The notes under the pieces are model-generated. The model searched no databases and was not told the origin of the DNA. It worked only from the letters and a program-made list of their open reading frames with translations. Positions 29,974-39,547 of a DNA stretch of 64,000 nucleotides are shown piece after piece. The first letter of the stretch is position 1; every line of letters starts with the position of its first letter. Source of the DNA: Xanthomonas phaseoli pv. phaseoli (GTDB lineage: Bacteria; Pseudomonadota; Gammaproteobacteria; Xanthomonadales; Xanthomonadaceae); assembly GCA_022749655.1 (NCBI GenBank), contig CP094243.1:186001-250000 (forward strand). The letters are read 5' to 3'. Both the position numbers and the translations under genes were made by a program.

Positions 29974-31155
29974 ATGTCATCGCCATCTCTGTCCAGTACG
30001 CTTGCTGGGCCCTTCGATTGGGCCCAGCGCCAGCAGGCATTTGCACTGCCTCCCGGGGTCATCTATCTGGATGCGGCGTCGCGTGGTCCGCTGTTGCGCG
30101 CCATGCAGACAGTGGCGCATCACGCGGTGGATGCGATGGCCGCACCGTGGCGGTTGCCATTCGATACCTGGTTACAGCAGATCGAGCAGGTGCGCGGACT
30201 TGCGGCCGCGTTATTGGACGGCGATGCCGATGCGGTCGCCATGGTGCCCTCGGCCGCGCACGGCCTGGCCACGGCCGCGTGCAATCTGCCCGTGCAGGCC
30301 GGCGACGCAGTGCTGGTGCTGGAAGGGCAATTTCCTTCCAATCTGTTGATCTGGCAGCGCCGCTGCGCAGAGACCGGGGCGCATCTTGTGTCGGTGCCCA
30401 CCACCGCTGGCGGCAGCTTGACCGATGCAGTGCTGCAGACCATTGCCGACACGCCTGCGCTGCGGATTGCGAGCTTGCCGCATGCGTACTGGCTGGACGG
30501 GCGAATGCTGGATCTGGACCGCATCAGTGCCGCCGTGCATGCACGCGGAGCGGCCCTGGTGCTGGACCTGAGCCAGAGCCTGGGGGTGTTGCCACCCGAT
30601 CTGCACCGCTGGCAACCGGATTTCGTGGTCAGCGTCGGGCACAAATGGTTGCTCGGGCCGATGGGATTGGCGTGGCTATGGGTCGCGCCGCAGTGGCGCA
30701 CAGACGGGCTGCCGATCGAAGAACACTGGATCGGCCGCGATGCAGGCAGCAGTTGGGAATTCCCGGTGGCCAGCGCGCCGCGGTACCGCAGCGGTGCGCG
30801 CCGATTCGATGCCGGCGGGGTTGCCGACCCGTTGCGGGTCGCAATGGCCACCGTGGCCTTGCAACAACTCAACGCGTGGCAGCCGGCGCGCATCGCAGCC
30901 GCGTTGGGCGAGTTGACCACGCATTGGAACGCCGCCCTTCAGGCGCGCGGCTTGGGCAGCTGGTGCACGCGCGGACATGCGCCGCATCTCGCCGCACTGC
31001 AGCCGCCGGCAGATACGCTGGACGCAGTGGCGACAACCCTCACCACGCTCGGCGTGATCTGCACCCGGCGGCACGGACGTCTACGGATTGCGCCGCATTT
31101 GAGTGTCACCGAACACGCACTGTCACGGGTGATTGAGGCGCTGCCAGGCGCATGA
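29974..31155 (+). CDS. Class V aminotransferase-fold PLP enzyme, probable ergothioneine C-S lyase (EgtE-like)
   Basis: 393 residues from ATG 29974. Class V fold: VIYLDAASRGPLL at the start, LVLDLSQSLGVLP (Asp that holds the PLP pyridine) and SVGHKWLLGP with the Schiff-base Lys. Its head-to-head position with egtB-egtD suggests the last step of ergothioneine synthesis, in which hercynylcysteine sulfoxide is cleaved to ergothioneine. Related cysteine desulfurases or kynureninase-like enzymes cannot be excluded from sequence alone. It ends 139 bp before the stop of an ABC permease gene coming from the other side. Confidence 0.75.
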   Translation: MSSPSLSSTLAGPFDWAQRQQAFALPPGVIYLDAASRGPLLRAMQTVAHHAVDAMAAPWRLPFDTWLQQIEQVRGLAAALLDGDADAVAMVPSAAHGLATAACNLPVQAGDAVLVLEGQFPSNLLIWQRRCAETGAHLVSVPTTAGGSLTDAVLQTIADTPALRIASLPHAYWLDGRMLDLDRISAAVHARGAALVLDLSQSLGVLPPDLHRWQPDFVVSVGHKWLLGPMGLAWLWVAPQWRTDGLPIEEHWIGRDAGSSWEFPVASAPRYRSGARRFDAGGVADPLRVAMATVALQQLNAWQPARIAAALGELTTHWNAALQARGLGSWCTRGHAPHLAALQPPADTLDAVATTLTTLGVICTRRHGRLRIAPHLSVTEHALSRVIEALPGA

Positions 31156-31294
31156 AGCGGCACCTGCGTGCAGGAGCAGGCCTGGCCGCGCCATGGCGTC
31201 ATCGGGGATGCCGCATCGCGGCCAGGTCCGCTCCGACGCATCGATGTGGTCGTGAACCGCATGGGCGTAGCCGTGAACAGGCTTGCCCTGCCGC
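31156..31294. other. Convergent intergenic region with REP-like palindrome
   Basis: Contains 'gatgccgcatcgcggccaggtccgctcc' in part, a short element resembling 'gcatcgcggccggggccgctcc' at about 39133-39155. Probably a shared 3' end for the two convergent genes. Confidence 0.4.
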
Positions 31295-32767
31295 TCAACC
31301 GCGTTGGCTGATCCGCAAGCCACGCGGCGTTGCCCAACGCTCCAGTCCTTCGAACAGGGCCTGCACCACCAGCGCCAGCACCGCGGCGGGAATGGCGCCT
31401 TCCAGGATCAGGCCGATATCGTCCAGGCGGATGCCGGTGAGAATCGGTTGGCCATAGCCGCCTGCACCGATCAGCGCGCCCAGCGTGGCGGTGCCCACAT
31501 TGATCACCGCCGCGGTCTGGATGCCGGCCACGATTGTGCGGCGGGCCAACGGCAGTTCCACCCGCCACAGGCGTGTCCACGCGGGCAATCCGATGGCGCG
31601 GGCAGTCTGGCGCAGTTCGCGTGGGATCGAGGTCAGCCCGGCGTGGGTGTTGCGCACGATCGGCAGCAGGCTATACAGAAACAGCGCGGCAATCGCCGGC
31701 TTGGCGCCGATGCCGAACAGCGGAATCATGAACACGAACACCGCCAACGATGGCAGCGTCTGCAGCACGCCGGTCAACGACAACACCACCTGCCCCAGGC
31801 GTGGACGCCGCGCTGCCAGCACGCCCAGCGGCAGCGCAAGCAGCAACGCAAGACCCAGCGAGATGCCGACCAACGCCAGATGCTCACGTGTATGCCGCAG
31901 CAGGCGCGTCAACCGCGAGTCCGTTTCAGAGGCTGGCGTGATGCCCAACCAATGTGCGGCAACCGCCGCTTCGGACTGCCGCTCCAGTTTGACCTGTGCA
32001 TTGAGCCGCTGCATGGTCGCTTCGTCGATGCGTCCTTGCAGCTCACGCAAGGCCTGCAACATCGCCGGTGCGCGCTGCGCCAGATCCTTGCGATACACGA
32101 AAATCGCCTGGTAATCGGGGAAATAGTGGCGGTCGTCGCGCAGCACCTGCAACTGGTAATACGGAATTTCCGCATCGGTGCTGTACAGATCGGTGACCTC
32201 GATGGCGCCGCTCTGCAGCGCGCGATAGGCCAGGTCGTGATCCAGCCCGGTCGCGGCCTGCGGCAGCGCGTACGCCGCGCGCACGCCCGGCCAGCCATCG
32301 GCGCGCTGCATGAACTCATTGCTCAGACCGATCTTGAGGGTGGGATGTCGTGCAAGATCCGACAACGAGGCGATGCCCAACGTCTGCGCACGTTCGCGCT
32401 GCATTCCGAAGGCGTAGGTGTTCTGGAAACCCAGCGAATCGGTCATCGCCAACCCGCGTGCATCGAGTGCGGCGCGCAGCTCGGCCTGGCTGGCGTTGGG
32501 CAGTTGCAGCAGCTCCTGTGCCAGCGTACCGGTGTATTCGGCATACGCGTCGATCTGCCCGGTCTCCAGCGCGCGCCACAGGATGCGCGTACCACCGAGT
32601 TGCGCGCGGTGCTGCACGTCCACACCATCGCGCTTGCCGGCAGCGGTGGCGATTTCGCCAAGAATGACCGCTTCGGTGAAGTTCTTCGAACCGATGGCGA
32701 CCTGCGCGGCCTGCGCACCGACACTGCAGACCAGCAGCACCGCAGCGATGAGCGCACGCGCCATCAT
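31295..32767 (-). CDS. ABC importer: quaternary-amine-type binding domain fused to permease (EgtU/OpuC-like)
   Basis: 490 residues. After a signal peptide (LIAAVLLVCSVGAQA) residues about 22-280 are a periplasmic binding domain of the OpuC/YehZ type (VAIGSKNFTEAVILGEI, AYAEYTGTLAQELL). Residues about 300-490 form a BPD permease with five or six helices and the EAA loop (LRQTARAIGLPAWTRLWRVE). This binding domain family holds trimethylammonium compounds such as betaine, choline or carnitine; the EgtU branch holds ergothioneine. Position next to ergothioneine genes makes a betaine-type thiol or its precursor an attractive substrate (inference). Its ATG overlaps the stop of the ATPase gene. Confidence 0.8.
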   Translation of the reverse strand: MMARALIAAVLLVCSVGAQAAQVAIGSKNFTEAVILGEIATAAGKRDGVDVQHRAQLGGTRILWRALETGQIDAYAEYTGTLAQELLQLPNASQAELRAALDARGLAMTDSLGFQNTYAFGMQRERAQTLGIASLSDLARHPTLKIGLSNEFMQRADGWPGVRAAYALPQAATGLDHDLAYRALQSGAIEVTDLYSTDAEIPYYQLQVLRDDRHYFPDYQAIFVYRKDLAQRAPAMLQALRELQGRIDEATMQRLNAQVKLERQSEAAVAAHWLGITPASETDSRLTRLLRHTREHLALVGISLGLALLLALPLGVLAARRPRLGQVVLSLTGVLQTLPSLAVFVFMIPLFGIGAKPAIAALFLYSLLPIVRNTHAGLTSIPRELRQTARAIGLPAWTRLWRVELPLARRTIVAGIQTAAVINVGTATLGALIGAGGYGQPILTGIRLDDIGLILEGAIPAAVLALVVQALFEGLERWATPRGLRISQRG

Positions 32768-33501
32768 GCGGCATCGCCAATGCTGCGCTGGGCGCTGAGA
32801 AAGCGCTGCACGAACGCATCGGCCGGCTGCTCCAGCAGCTCGCGCGCAGTGCCTTGCTGCACGATGCGCCCGGCACGCATCAGCACCAGGTGGTCGGCCA
32901 GATAGGCCGCTTCGGCCACGTCATGCGTCACCAGCACCACGGTCTTGCCCAACTGCGCGAACAGTTCGCGCATCTGCGCCTGCAAGTCGTAGCGCACGAT
33001 GGGATCGAGCGCGCCGAGCGGTTCGTCCAGCAGCAAGGCCGGCGGGTCCAGCATCAATGCACGAATCAGCCCCACGCGCTGGCGTTGACCGCCGGACAGT
33101 TCGGCCGGGTAGCGCGCCAGCAACTCCGTCGGCAATTGGCACAGGGCGCACAAGACATCCAGACGCGCATCGATGCGCTCCCGCGTCCAGCCCAGCGTCT
33201 GTGCCAGCAAGGTCACGTTGCTGCGCGCGTCCAGATGCGGAAACAAGCCGCCCTCCTGGATGACGTAGCCGATGCGTTGCCGTTGCGCCTGCAGATTGGC
33301 GCGCTGCAACGGCGTGCCGTCGAACGCGACCGTGCCGCTGTCCGGCCACTCCAGCCCGACCAGCATGCGCAGCACGGTGGACTTGCCGGCGCCGCTCGGG
33401 CCGATCAATGCGGTCGTGATGCCGCTGGCAAAGGTCAGCGAGACAGCATCGAGTGCGATGGCCTGGCCGTAGCGGCGGCTGACCTGGTCGAGAGTGAACA
33501 T
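32764..33501 (-). CDS. ABC transporter ATPase of the quaternary-amine/EgtV type
   Basis: 245 residues from MFTLDQVSRRYG (33501). Walker A GPSGAGKST, Q-loop VIQEGGLFPH, signature LSGGQRQRVG, Walker B LLLDEPLGALD, switch VTHDVAEA. No C-terminal CBS domains, unlike osmotic-stress OpuCA/ProV, so osmotic gating is unlikely. It overlaps the fused permease gene by 4 bases; together they make a complete two-gene importer. Confidence 0.85.
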   Translation of the reverse strand: MFTLDQVSRRYGQAIALDAVSLTFASGITTALIGPSGAGKSTVLRMLVGLEWPDSGTVAFDGTPLQRANLQAQRQRIGYVIQEGGLFPHLDARSNVTLLAQTLGWTRERIDARLDVLCALCQLPTELLARYPAELSGGQRQRVGLIRALMLDPPALLLDEPLGALDPIVRYDLQAQMRELFAQLGKTVVLVTHDVAEAAYLADHLVLMRAGRIVQQGTARELLEQPADAFVQRFLSAQRSIGDAA

Positions 33502-33549
33502 GCGGCCGAGCTTGCCGAACGCAGCGTCAGCCACGCGCGAAGGTTTGCA

Positions 33550-33912
33550 TCAGCGGGGCGGCGCGAGCAATTCGCGTGCGCTCAGGTAGCCGTCGCCATT
33601 GGCATCCTGCCGCGCGAAGCGCGCGATCAGGGTGGCGCGATGCGCCGCACGGGTGATCGGCTTGCCGCGGCGGCCCGGCAGTTCATCGCCTTGCAGCACG
33701 CCATCGTGATCGGTATCGCGTTGGTCGAAGGCATAGCTCATCCAGGCCAGATATTCGTCCAGGCTCACCCGCCCATCGCCATCGGTATCCATGCGCTGCA
33801 GATATTGCTGGCTGTCCTGGACCTGGGCCTGCGCAGCAACCGCCGGCAGAAAGGCGCACCACACGGCCAGCACGGCCCGCACTATCGCGCCACGCACCCG
33901 ATGTACACGCAT
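33550..33912 (-). CDS. Secreted EF-hand calcium-binding protein
   Basis: 120 residues from MRVHRVRGAIVR (33912). Signal peptide ending AVAAQAQ. Three EF-hand loops follow: DTDGDGRVSLDEY, DTDHDGVLQGDEL and DANGDGYLSAREL, each with Asp at positions 1, 3, 5 and Glu at 12. It should bind calcium in the periplasm or outside the cell; the target is unknown. It lies 48 bp upstream of the ABC ATPase on the same strand and 22 bp downstream of the desaturase stop, so it may be co-transcribed with both. Confidence 0.8.
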   Translation of the reverse strand: MRVHRVRGAIVRAVLAVWCAFLPAVAAQAQVQDSQQYLQRMDTDGDGRVSLDEYLAWMSYAFDQRDTDHDGVLQGDELPGRRGKPITRAAHRATLIARFARQDANGDGYLSARELLAPPR

Positions 33913-33934
33913 CACAGCGCGCCTGCCGCCCGGG

Positions 33935-35146
33935 TTACGCACCACTCAGCGCATACCCCTTGAGCCGCGCCGCATACGCCTGCAATGCCGCATTACCGCT
34001 GGCCTCGGCCTCATGGCACCACTGCTGCAATTGCCGGAGCCGCTCGGACGCATCGTGGCTGCGCGCTTCCAGCACCGCGGTCAGCCGCGCACGGTACTCG
34101 ACCAGCGTGCGCATGCGCGGACGCTGCGCCACCCAGGCCTGCAACTGCGCCCGCGCGTCCGGCTTGAGCCAGCGCCCATCGTCGACCAGGCCCTTGCGCA
34201 GGCGACGCGGCAGCAACTCGCGCAGCTTGGCGCCGGTGGCAGCCGCCTCTTCGCGCAACGCCGGCTTGAGCACGTTGCGCTGGTAGTCGGTCATGGCCTG
34301 GAAGCGGTGCGAGAGCAGCGCCTTGAGCGTGTCGGCATCGGGCACGGCGATATTGGGGCGAATATCCAGCGACGGCGCTACCCGCAGCACCTTGGCCAGG
34401 CCCAGCGCCTGCAGGCCGCGGATCGCGATCCAGCCGATATCCAGCTCCCAACGCCGCATCGAAAACCGTGCCGAGCTCGGGAAGGCATGATGGTTGTTGT
34501 GCAATTCTTCGCCACCGATCCACAGCGCCCACGGGGTGAGGTTGGTGGAGGTGTCGGCCGATTCGAAATTGCGATAGCCCCACCAGTGGCCCAGGCCGTT
34601 GACCACACCCGCTGCCCAGAACGGAATCCACGCCATCTGGATCGCCCACAACGCGATGCCGGGCAACCCGAACAGCACCGTGTTGATCACGCCCAATGCA
34701 ATCGGGCCGGCGTTGGCATGCGGCGTGTACAGATGCCGCTCGATCCAGTCGCTAGGCGCGCCCTTGCCGTACTGCTCGATATCGGCGCGCTGCGTGCGTG
34801 CTTCGCGGTACAGCTCCACGCCGCGCCAGAACACCTGCGAGATGCCCTTGGTCTGCGGGCTGTGCGGATCTTCCTCGGTTTCGACCTTGGCGTGATGCTT
34901 GCGATGGATCGCCACCCATTCGCGGGTGATCATCGAGGTGGTGAGCCAGGTCCAGAACCGGAAGAAATGCGCGATGACCGGATGGAAATCCACACCGCGA
35001 TGCGCCTGGCTGCGATGCAGGTACAAGGTCACCGCAAAAATGGTGAGCTGGGTGAACACCAGCAGTACTGCCAGCATGCCCCACACGCCCAGCCCTGCCA
35101 CGCCGGAAGTCAGAAAGTCGATGATCGGATCGGACAACATCGGCAT
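33935..35146 (-). CDS. Acyl-CoA/acyl-lipid desaturase (membrane di-iron type)
   Basis: About 403 residues, start at 35146 or 35140 (M(PM)LSDPIIDFL). The three histidine boxes of membrane desaturases are in order: HRSQAH, HRKHHA and HNNHH, with hydrophobic segments before box 1 and between boxes 2 and 3. A basic helical tail of about 120 residues follows. It introduces a double bond, most likely delta-9, into membrane fatty acids. Unusual for an organism that also has the anaerobic FabA/FabB route, but common in Xanthomonas. Divergent from an ABC ATPase. Confidence 0.9.
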   Translation of the reverse strand: MPMLSDPIIDFLTSGVAGLGVWGMLAVLLVFTQLTIFAVTLYLHRSQAHRGVDFHPVIAHFFRFWTWLTTSMITREWVAIHRKHHAKVETEEDPHSPQTKGISQVFWRGVELYREARTQRADIEQYGKGAPSDWIERHLYTPHANAGPIALGVINTVLFGLPGIALWAIQMAWIPFWAAGVVNGLGHWWGYRNFESADTSTNLTPWALWIGGEELHNNHHAFPSSARFSMRRWELDIGWIAIRGLQALGLAKVLRVAPSLDIRPNIAVPDADTLKALLSHRFQAMTDYQRNVLKPALREEAAATGAKLRELLPRRLRKGLVDDGRWLKPDARAQLQAWVAQRPRMRTLVEYRARLTAVLEARSHDASERLRQLQQWCHEAEASGNAALQAYAARLKGYALSGA

Positions 35147-35285
35147 CTCCACAGCAGCGCTCCCCATTTGATGCAGACATGATGGGGGCGATCGCGGCAA
35201 ACTTCACCCTTCGGATGCGTAGGGTTGCACCTACATTTCTAAAGCGATTCAGACCCCGTCCCCACTTCCGTCTGCTGTCACCCGT

Positions 35286-36131
35286 ATGACTGTTGCTACC
35301 GAAAATGCTGCTGTTTCTGCTGCTGTCGCCAACGCCGCCCCGCTGATCGAACTCGACCAGGCCAGCGTGATGCGCGGCCAGGTGCGGGTGCTGCATGCGC
35401 TGAGTCTGCGCATTGCGCTGGGGCAGCACACCGCGATCCTGGGCCCCAACGGCTGCGGCAAATCGTCCTTCATCAAGCTGATCACGCGCGAGCTGTACCC
35501 GCTGGCGCGCGGCGACGGCCAGCCCGCCGTGAAGGTGCTGGGACAAACGCGCTGGCAGGTAGATCGCCTGCGCTCGCAACTGGGCATCGTCACCGGCGAT
35601 CTGAGCGTCAACCTGGCCGACATGCCGGGGCTGGATGTGGAAAGCGCGGTGCTCTCCGGATTCTTCGCCAGCTATGTGGTGCCGCCACATCGCGAGATCA
35701 GTCACGACATGCGTGCACGCGCGCGCGAAGCGCTGGCGCTGGCGCGCGCATTGCCGCTCGTGGACCGGCAATTTGCCGAACTGTCGGCCGGGGAAACCCG
35801 CCGGGTGCTGATTGCGCGTGCGCTGGTCAATCGCCCGCAGGCGTTGCTGCTGGACGAACCGTCCACCGGGCTGGATCTGGTGGCGCGCCAGCACCTGCTC
35901 GAGACGATGCGGCACCTCGCCCATCAAGGCATCACGCTGGTGCTGGTGACCCATCACATCGAAGAAATCGTGCCCGAGATCGAACGGGTGATCCTGCTGC
36001 GCGCCGGCAAGGTGGTGGCCGACGGCACGCGTGAGGCGCTGCTCACCGATGCCAGCCTGTCGGCCGTGTTCGACGGCCCGGTGCGGGTGCAGCGCGATGG
36101 CGAGCGCTGTTGGGCGACAGTGGGCGAGTAG
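35286..36131 (+). CDS. Solo ABC ATPase (ModF/YlmA-like)
   Basis: 281 residues. Walker A GPNGCGKSS, signature LSAGETRRVLIARAL (LSAGE variant), Walker B LLLDEPSTGLD, H-loop VTHHIEEI. No permease or binding protein neighbours. LSAGE and the VTHHIEEIVPEIERVILL region fit the soluble YlmA/ModF-type ATPases rather than a normal importer. Function unknown. Preceded by a 140-bp divergent gap to the desaturase. Confidence 0.8.
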   Translation: MTVATENAAVSAAVANAAPLIELDQASVMRGQVRVLHALSLRIALGQHTAILGPNGCGKSSFIKLITRELYPLARGDGQPAVKVLGQTRWQVDRLRSQLGIVTGDLSVNLADMPGLDVESAVLSGFFASYVVPPHREISHDMRARAREALALARALPLVDRQFAELSAGETRRVLIARALVNRPQALLLDEPSTGLDLVARQHLLETMRHLAHQGITLVLVTHHIEEIVPEIERVILLRAGKVVADGTREALLTDASLSAVFDGPVRVQRDGERCWATVGE

Positions 36132-36331
36132 CCGACACTCCGCCCGCAGTTCGCGCAGGGCGTGTCCTTGCACGAGCTGCCGACGATGCTCGGCAGCGCG
36201 ATGGCCAAGCGCGCGCCGGATGCGCGCATAACCGCCTCACAACCACGCTTTCCAGGCATGACCTTGGACACGGGACGCCGCCGCCGCGCCTGCGCTTAGA
36301 CTCGCCGCACACACAGACAGGAGTCGTCCCG

Positions 36332-37338
36332 ATGGCCCAGTGGTATTTCCATAACCCCGGACAGGCCGACCGTCTCGGCCCCCTCGACGATGCCAGCGCC
36401 CGCGCGCACGCGCAGCGCCACCCCGATGCGCTGGCCTGGCGCGACGGGCTCGATGGCTGGACGTCGGCCCGTCAGCTGACCGAACTGCAGGGCGGCGCTA
36501 GCGCACCGCCGCCGTTGACCGGCATGCACGGGCGCGCGGATGAAATCGACTACCGCATTGTCGGCAACGACATGCAGTTCGTCGAAGTCGAGCTGGACCC
36601 GGGCGAGAGCGCCATCGCCGAGGCCGGTGCGCTGATGTACAAGGACGCGGCGGTGCAGATGGACACCGTGTTCGGCGACGGCTCGCATGCCGGTCAAAGT
36701 GGCGGCGGGCTGATGGGCAAGCTGCTGTCGGCCGGCAAGCGCGTGGTCACCGGCGAAAGCATGTTCACCACCGTGTTCACCCACGCCGGCAGCGGCAAGG
36801 CCAAGGTCGCCTTTGCCGCGCCCTACCCGGGCACGGTGCTGGCGCTGCGCCTGTCCGAGCATGGCGGCCAACTGATCTGCCAGAAGGACAGCTTTTTGGC
36901 CGGCGCGCGCGGGGTGTCGCTGGGCATCGCCTTCCAACGCAAGATCCTTACCGGCCTGTTCGGCGGCGAGGCTTCATCATGCAGAAGCTCGAAGGCGACG
37001 GCTGGGTGTTCGTGCATGCCGGCGGCACCGTCGTCGAACGCGAGCTGGGCCCGGGCGAGCGCATCGACGTGGATACCGGCTGCGTGGTGGCCTATCACGC
37101 CGGCGTGGACATGGACGTGCGCCGCGTTGCCGGCCTGAAGAGCATGTTCTTCGGCGGCGAAGGCGTGTTCCTGGCCACCCTCACCGGCCCGGGCAAGGTC
37201 TGGCTGCAATCGCTGCCGTTCTCGCGCATGGCCGGCCGCATGCTGCAGGCCGCCCCGCAAGGCGGTGGTCAGCAGCGTGGCGAAGGCTCGGTGCTGGGCG
37301 GCCTGGGCCGCTTGCTGGATGGCGATAACCGGTTTTGA
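36332..37338 (+). CDS. AIM24/TIGR00266 family protein with N-terminal GYF_2-like domain (frame broken)
   Basis: About 335 residues from ATG 36332, with a CAGGAG ribosome site 9 bases upstream. Residues 1-55 ([23 protein letters not shown]...WRDGLDGW in part) form a GYF_2-like peptide-binding domain. The rest is the TIGR00266/AIM24 beta-helix protein ([22 protein letters not shown]; Gly-rich loop [21 protein letters not shown]). A missing G at 36970-36971 breaks the frame (GEGFIMQKL). Function unknown; the family includes proteins tied to membrane and tellurite stress. Confidence 0.8.
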
Positions 37339-37921
37339 TCGGGTGTCGCGGCGGGCGGACGTGATGGCGAGTTGGATTCGGGGGCGAAGCACGCGTCGTT
37401 TCGCTTCTGAAGGCGCGTGGCGAGGCGTTTGTCGCTCCAGGCATCTGGCATGTGCTGGGGCGTACCCTGGTCCGGCGCGTTGCGCCAGCTTCTGCTCCAT
37501 GAAGCAGGAAACTGTCCCGGCGGGAGAAGGCAGGCGACCGGGCCGTTGTGCAATGACGGCACCCTGGCCGCAGCCAGGCCCATCGCCGCACGGAACCGGA
37601 GCCCTCTCCCGGCAGGGCGAAAAGGCAGGGCGAGCGCGCCATCGGCGCGCCTGCCTTCGAGCGTCCACGCCGCAAGGTGGGAGGTTGGGGCGCGGAGCGG
37701 GGTTGGGGTGAGGGTCCGGGCGAAGCCACAGGTGGAATGGGAATGCATCAGGCGCCGCTCTTGCCCTCGTCCGGCGCTGCGCGCCACCTTGTCCCGCGGG
37801 GAGAAGGAAGTGCAACGCCTGCAAAAGATGCTGTTCCGAATGAATTCCACTCACGCCACACCAGCGCAGCAGTGACAGCGCGCGTGTATTCTCCCTCGCC
37901 TTTCCCATCGATGCTCTCGCC
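37339..37921. repeat. Intergenic region with inverted Xanthomonas repeat copy
   Basis: About 580 bp without a credible gene. Bases about 37600-37715 are the reverse complement of a closely similar element at 45868-45990 (shared features: gcgcgccatcggcgcgcctgc, the cgctcgaag block and ttggggtgagggt). Bases 37780-37805 hold a further fragment ('cttgtcccgcggggagaagg'). Confidence 0.6.
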
Positions 37922-38956
37922 ATGATCGCGCTCCGCTGCTCCCGCTCGCTCGCCCTGTTGTCCATGCTCGGTCTGCTCGGCGCCTGCGGGGCGAGCCGCG
38001 CCCGGCGACACCGGCGCCGGTGGTGCAGGCACCTTCGGCCGCAGCCCCCAAGCCCATCAAGATCGGCGTGGCGCTCGGTGGCGGTGCGGCCAAGGGCTTT
38101 GCGCATATCGGGGTGATCAAGATGCTCGAGGCCAACGGCTTTGCGCCGGTGGTGGTGTCCGGCACCAGCGCCGGCAGCGTGGTGGGCGCGTTGTATGCCA
38201 GCGGCATGGATGCGTTCCAAATGCAGGAAAAGGCCGTCGCGCTCGACCAGACCAGCATCCGCGATGTGCGGCTGTTTTCCGGTGGCTTGGTGCAAGGCCA
38301 GAAACTGCAGGACTACGTCAACGAACAGCTCGGCGGCAAGCCGATCGAAAAACTGCGCAAGCCGTTCGCAGCGGTCGCCACGCGTCTGGAAGATGGCGAA
38401 CGTACCGTGTTCGTGCGCGGTAATGCCGGCCAGGCGGTGCGCGCGTCCAGCAGTATCCCGGGCGTATTGAGCCGGTGACCATCGGCAACTATCACTTCGT
38501 CGATGGCGGCGTGGTCAGCCCGGTGCCGGTGGATGCGGCGCGCCAGTTGGGTGCCGAATTCGTGGTGGCGGTGGATATTTCCAGCAAGGCCAGCGGCAAG
38601 AATCCGGGGACCTGCTGGGCACGGTGAACCAGTCGATCTCGATCATGGGCCAGCGCCTGGGCGAGGCCGAACTCAAACGTGCCGACGTGGTCATTCGCCC
38701 CAAGGTCAACGATATCGGCTCGGCCGATTTCAACCAGCGCGGTGCGGCGATCCTCGAAGGCGAGCGCGCCGCAATGGCGGTGATGCCGCAGATTCGCGCC
38801 AAGATTGCGCAACTGCAGGCCGCGCGCAGCAGCGCAGTACGGACCGCCGCCGATCAGGCCAAGGCGGCCAAGCAACAGGCGTACGAGCGCTGCCTGGAAC
38901 AACGCTCGCGTTGGGAAAAATTGCGTGGCAAGGATGAGGGCTGCGTGGCGCCGTAA
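37922..38956 (+). CDS. Patatin-like phospholipase lipoprotein, RssA-type (three frame breaks)
   Basis: About 345 residues. Signal with lipobox GLLGAC, then the patatin domain: GVALGGGAAKGFAHIGVI (oxyanion Gly-rich loop), VVSGTSAGSVVGAL (nucleophile Ser in GTSAG) and FVDGGVVSPVPV (catalytic Asp in DGG). A Lys/Arg/Gln-rich tail ends CVAP. The frame breaks at 38001-38003 (C-run), at 38468-38469 (a C missing, FEPV) and at 38606-38609 (G-run); each is a one-base loss and all three segments are well conserved. Lipid acyl hydrolase in the envelope. Three breaks in one gene make sequencing error the simplest reading, but true decay is not excluded. Confidence 0.82.
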
Positions 38957-39547
38957 GGCGGCTGTGGGCTGCGCTGGAGGAATGGATTGCGGCCGGATGC
39001 GGCCGTGGGCGGGGCGCGCATGCACGCAAGGACTCCGTCGGCGATGCCTGTGACGCACGCCTGCCGGCCAGTCGCATGTAGCTGCACAGTGAGTCCGCTG
39101 GATGTCATGGGTGCTCGGGCCGGATGTCATCGGGACGGCATCGCGGCCGGGGCCGCTCCTACAATGGCCTGTGCCGCAGCCCTCGCTGTTGCGGCATGCG
39201 TGTGCGCCAAGGGGCGTGCTGGTGGGTGCCTGGTCGCAACGAATGCACCCCACGTGGGGCCTGCACCCGACGTGGTGGCTGGTGCGGACGGCGGGCTTGG
39301 CCGAGTCGTGGCAGTTGAGGACAAAACGGCATCGAGATGGCGTCGTGGCCGAAGGCTCGACAACGACGACCTGCGTCGCTGCACTGCGCTTGCCGCGTGG
39401 TTGCACTGCGCTTGCTACGTGGTTGCACCGCGCTTGCAGGAGCGACCTGCTCGCGATGCCGTCCCGGTCACCACACCGCACGCATCGCGCCGTAATGCGC
39501 ATCGCTCGGCCGCATGCTTCACTCAGGCGTCTGCATCGCCCACGACC
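38957..39547. other. 590-bp gene-free region with short repeats
   Basis: Contains a REP-like 'gcatcgcggccggggccgctcctacaatgg'-type element (39133-39165, quoted in part elsewhere) and the 22-bp tandem repeat described separately. No protein-like frame. Confidence 0.5.
39380..39440. repeat. 22-bp direct repeat, 2.7 copies
   Basis: Two near-identical units (each starting tgcactgcgcttgc and ending cgtggt) at 39380-39401 and 39402-39423, and a partial third (tgcaccgcgcttgcagg). Small tandem repeat in the tail region behind the TonB-dependent receptor gene. Confidence 0.7.

Noticed and set aside
39380..39440. Possible CRISPR from regularly spaced units
   Set aside because: Units are contiguous without unique spacers and fewer than three copies; a plain tandem repeat.
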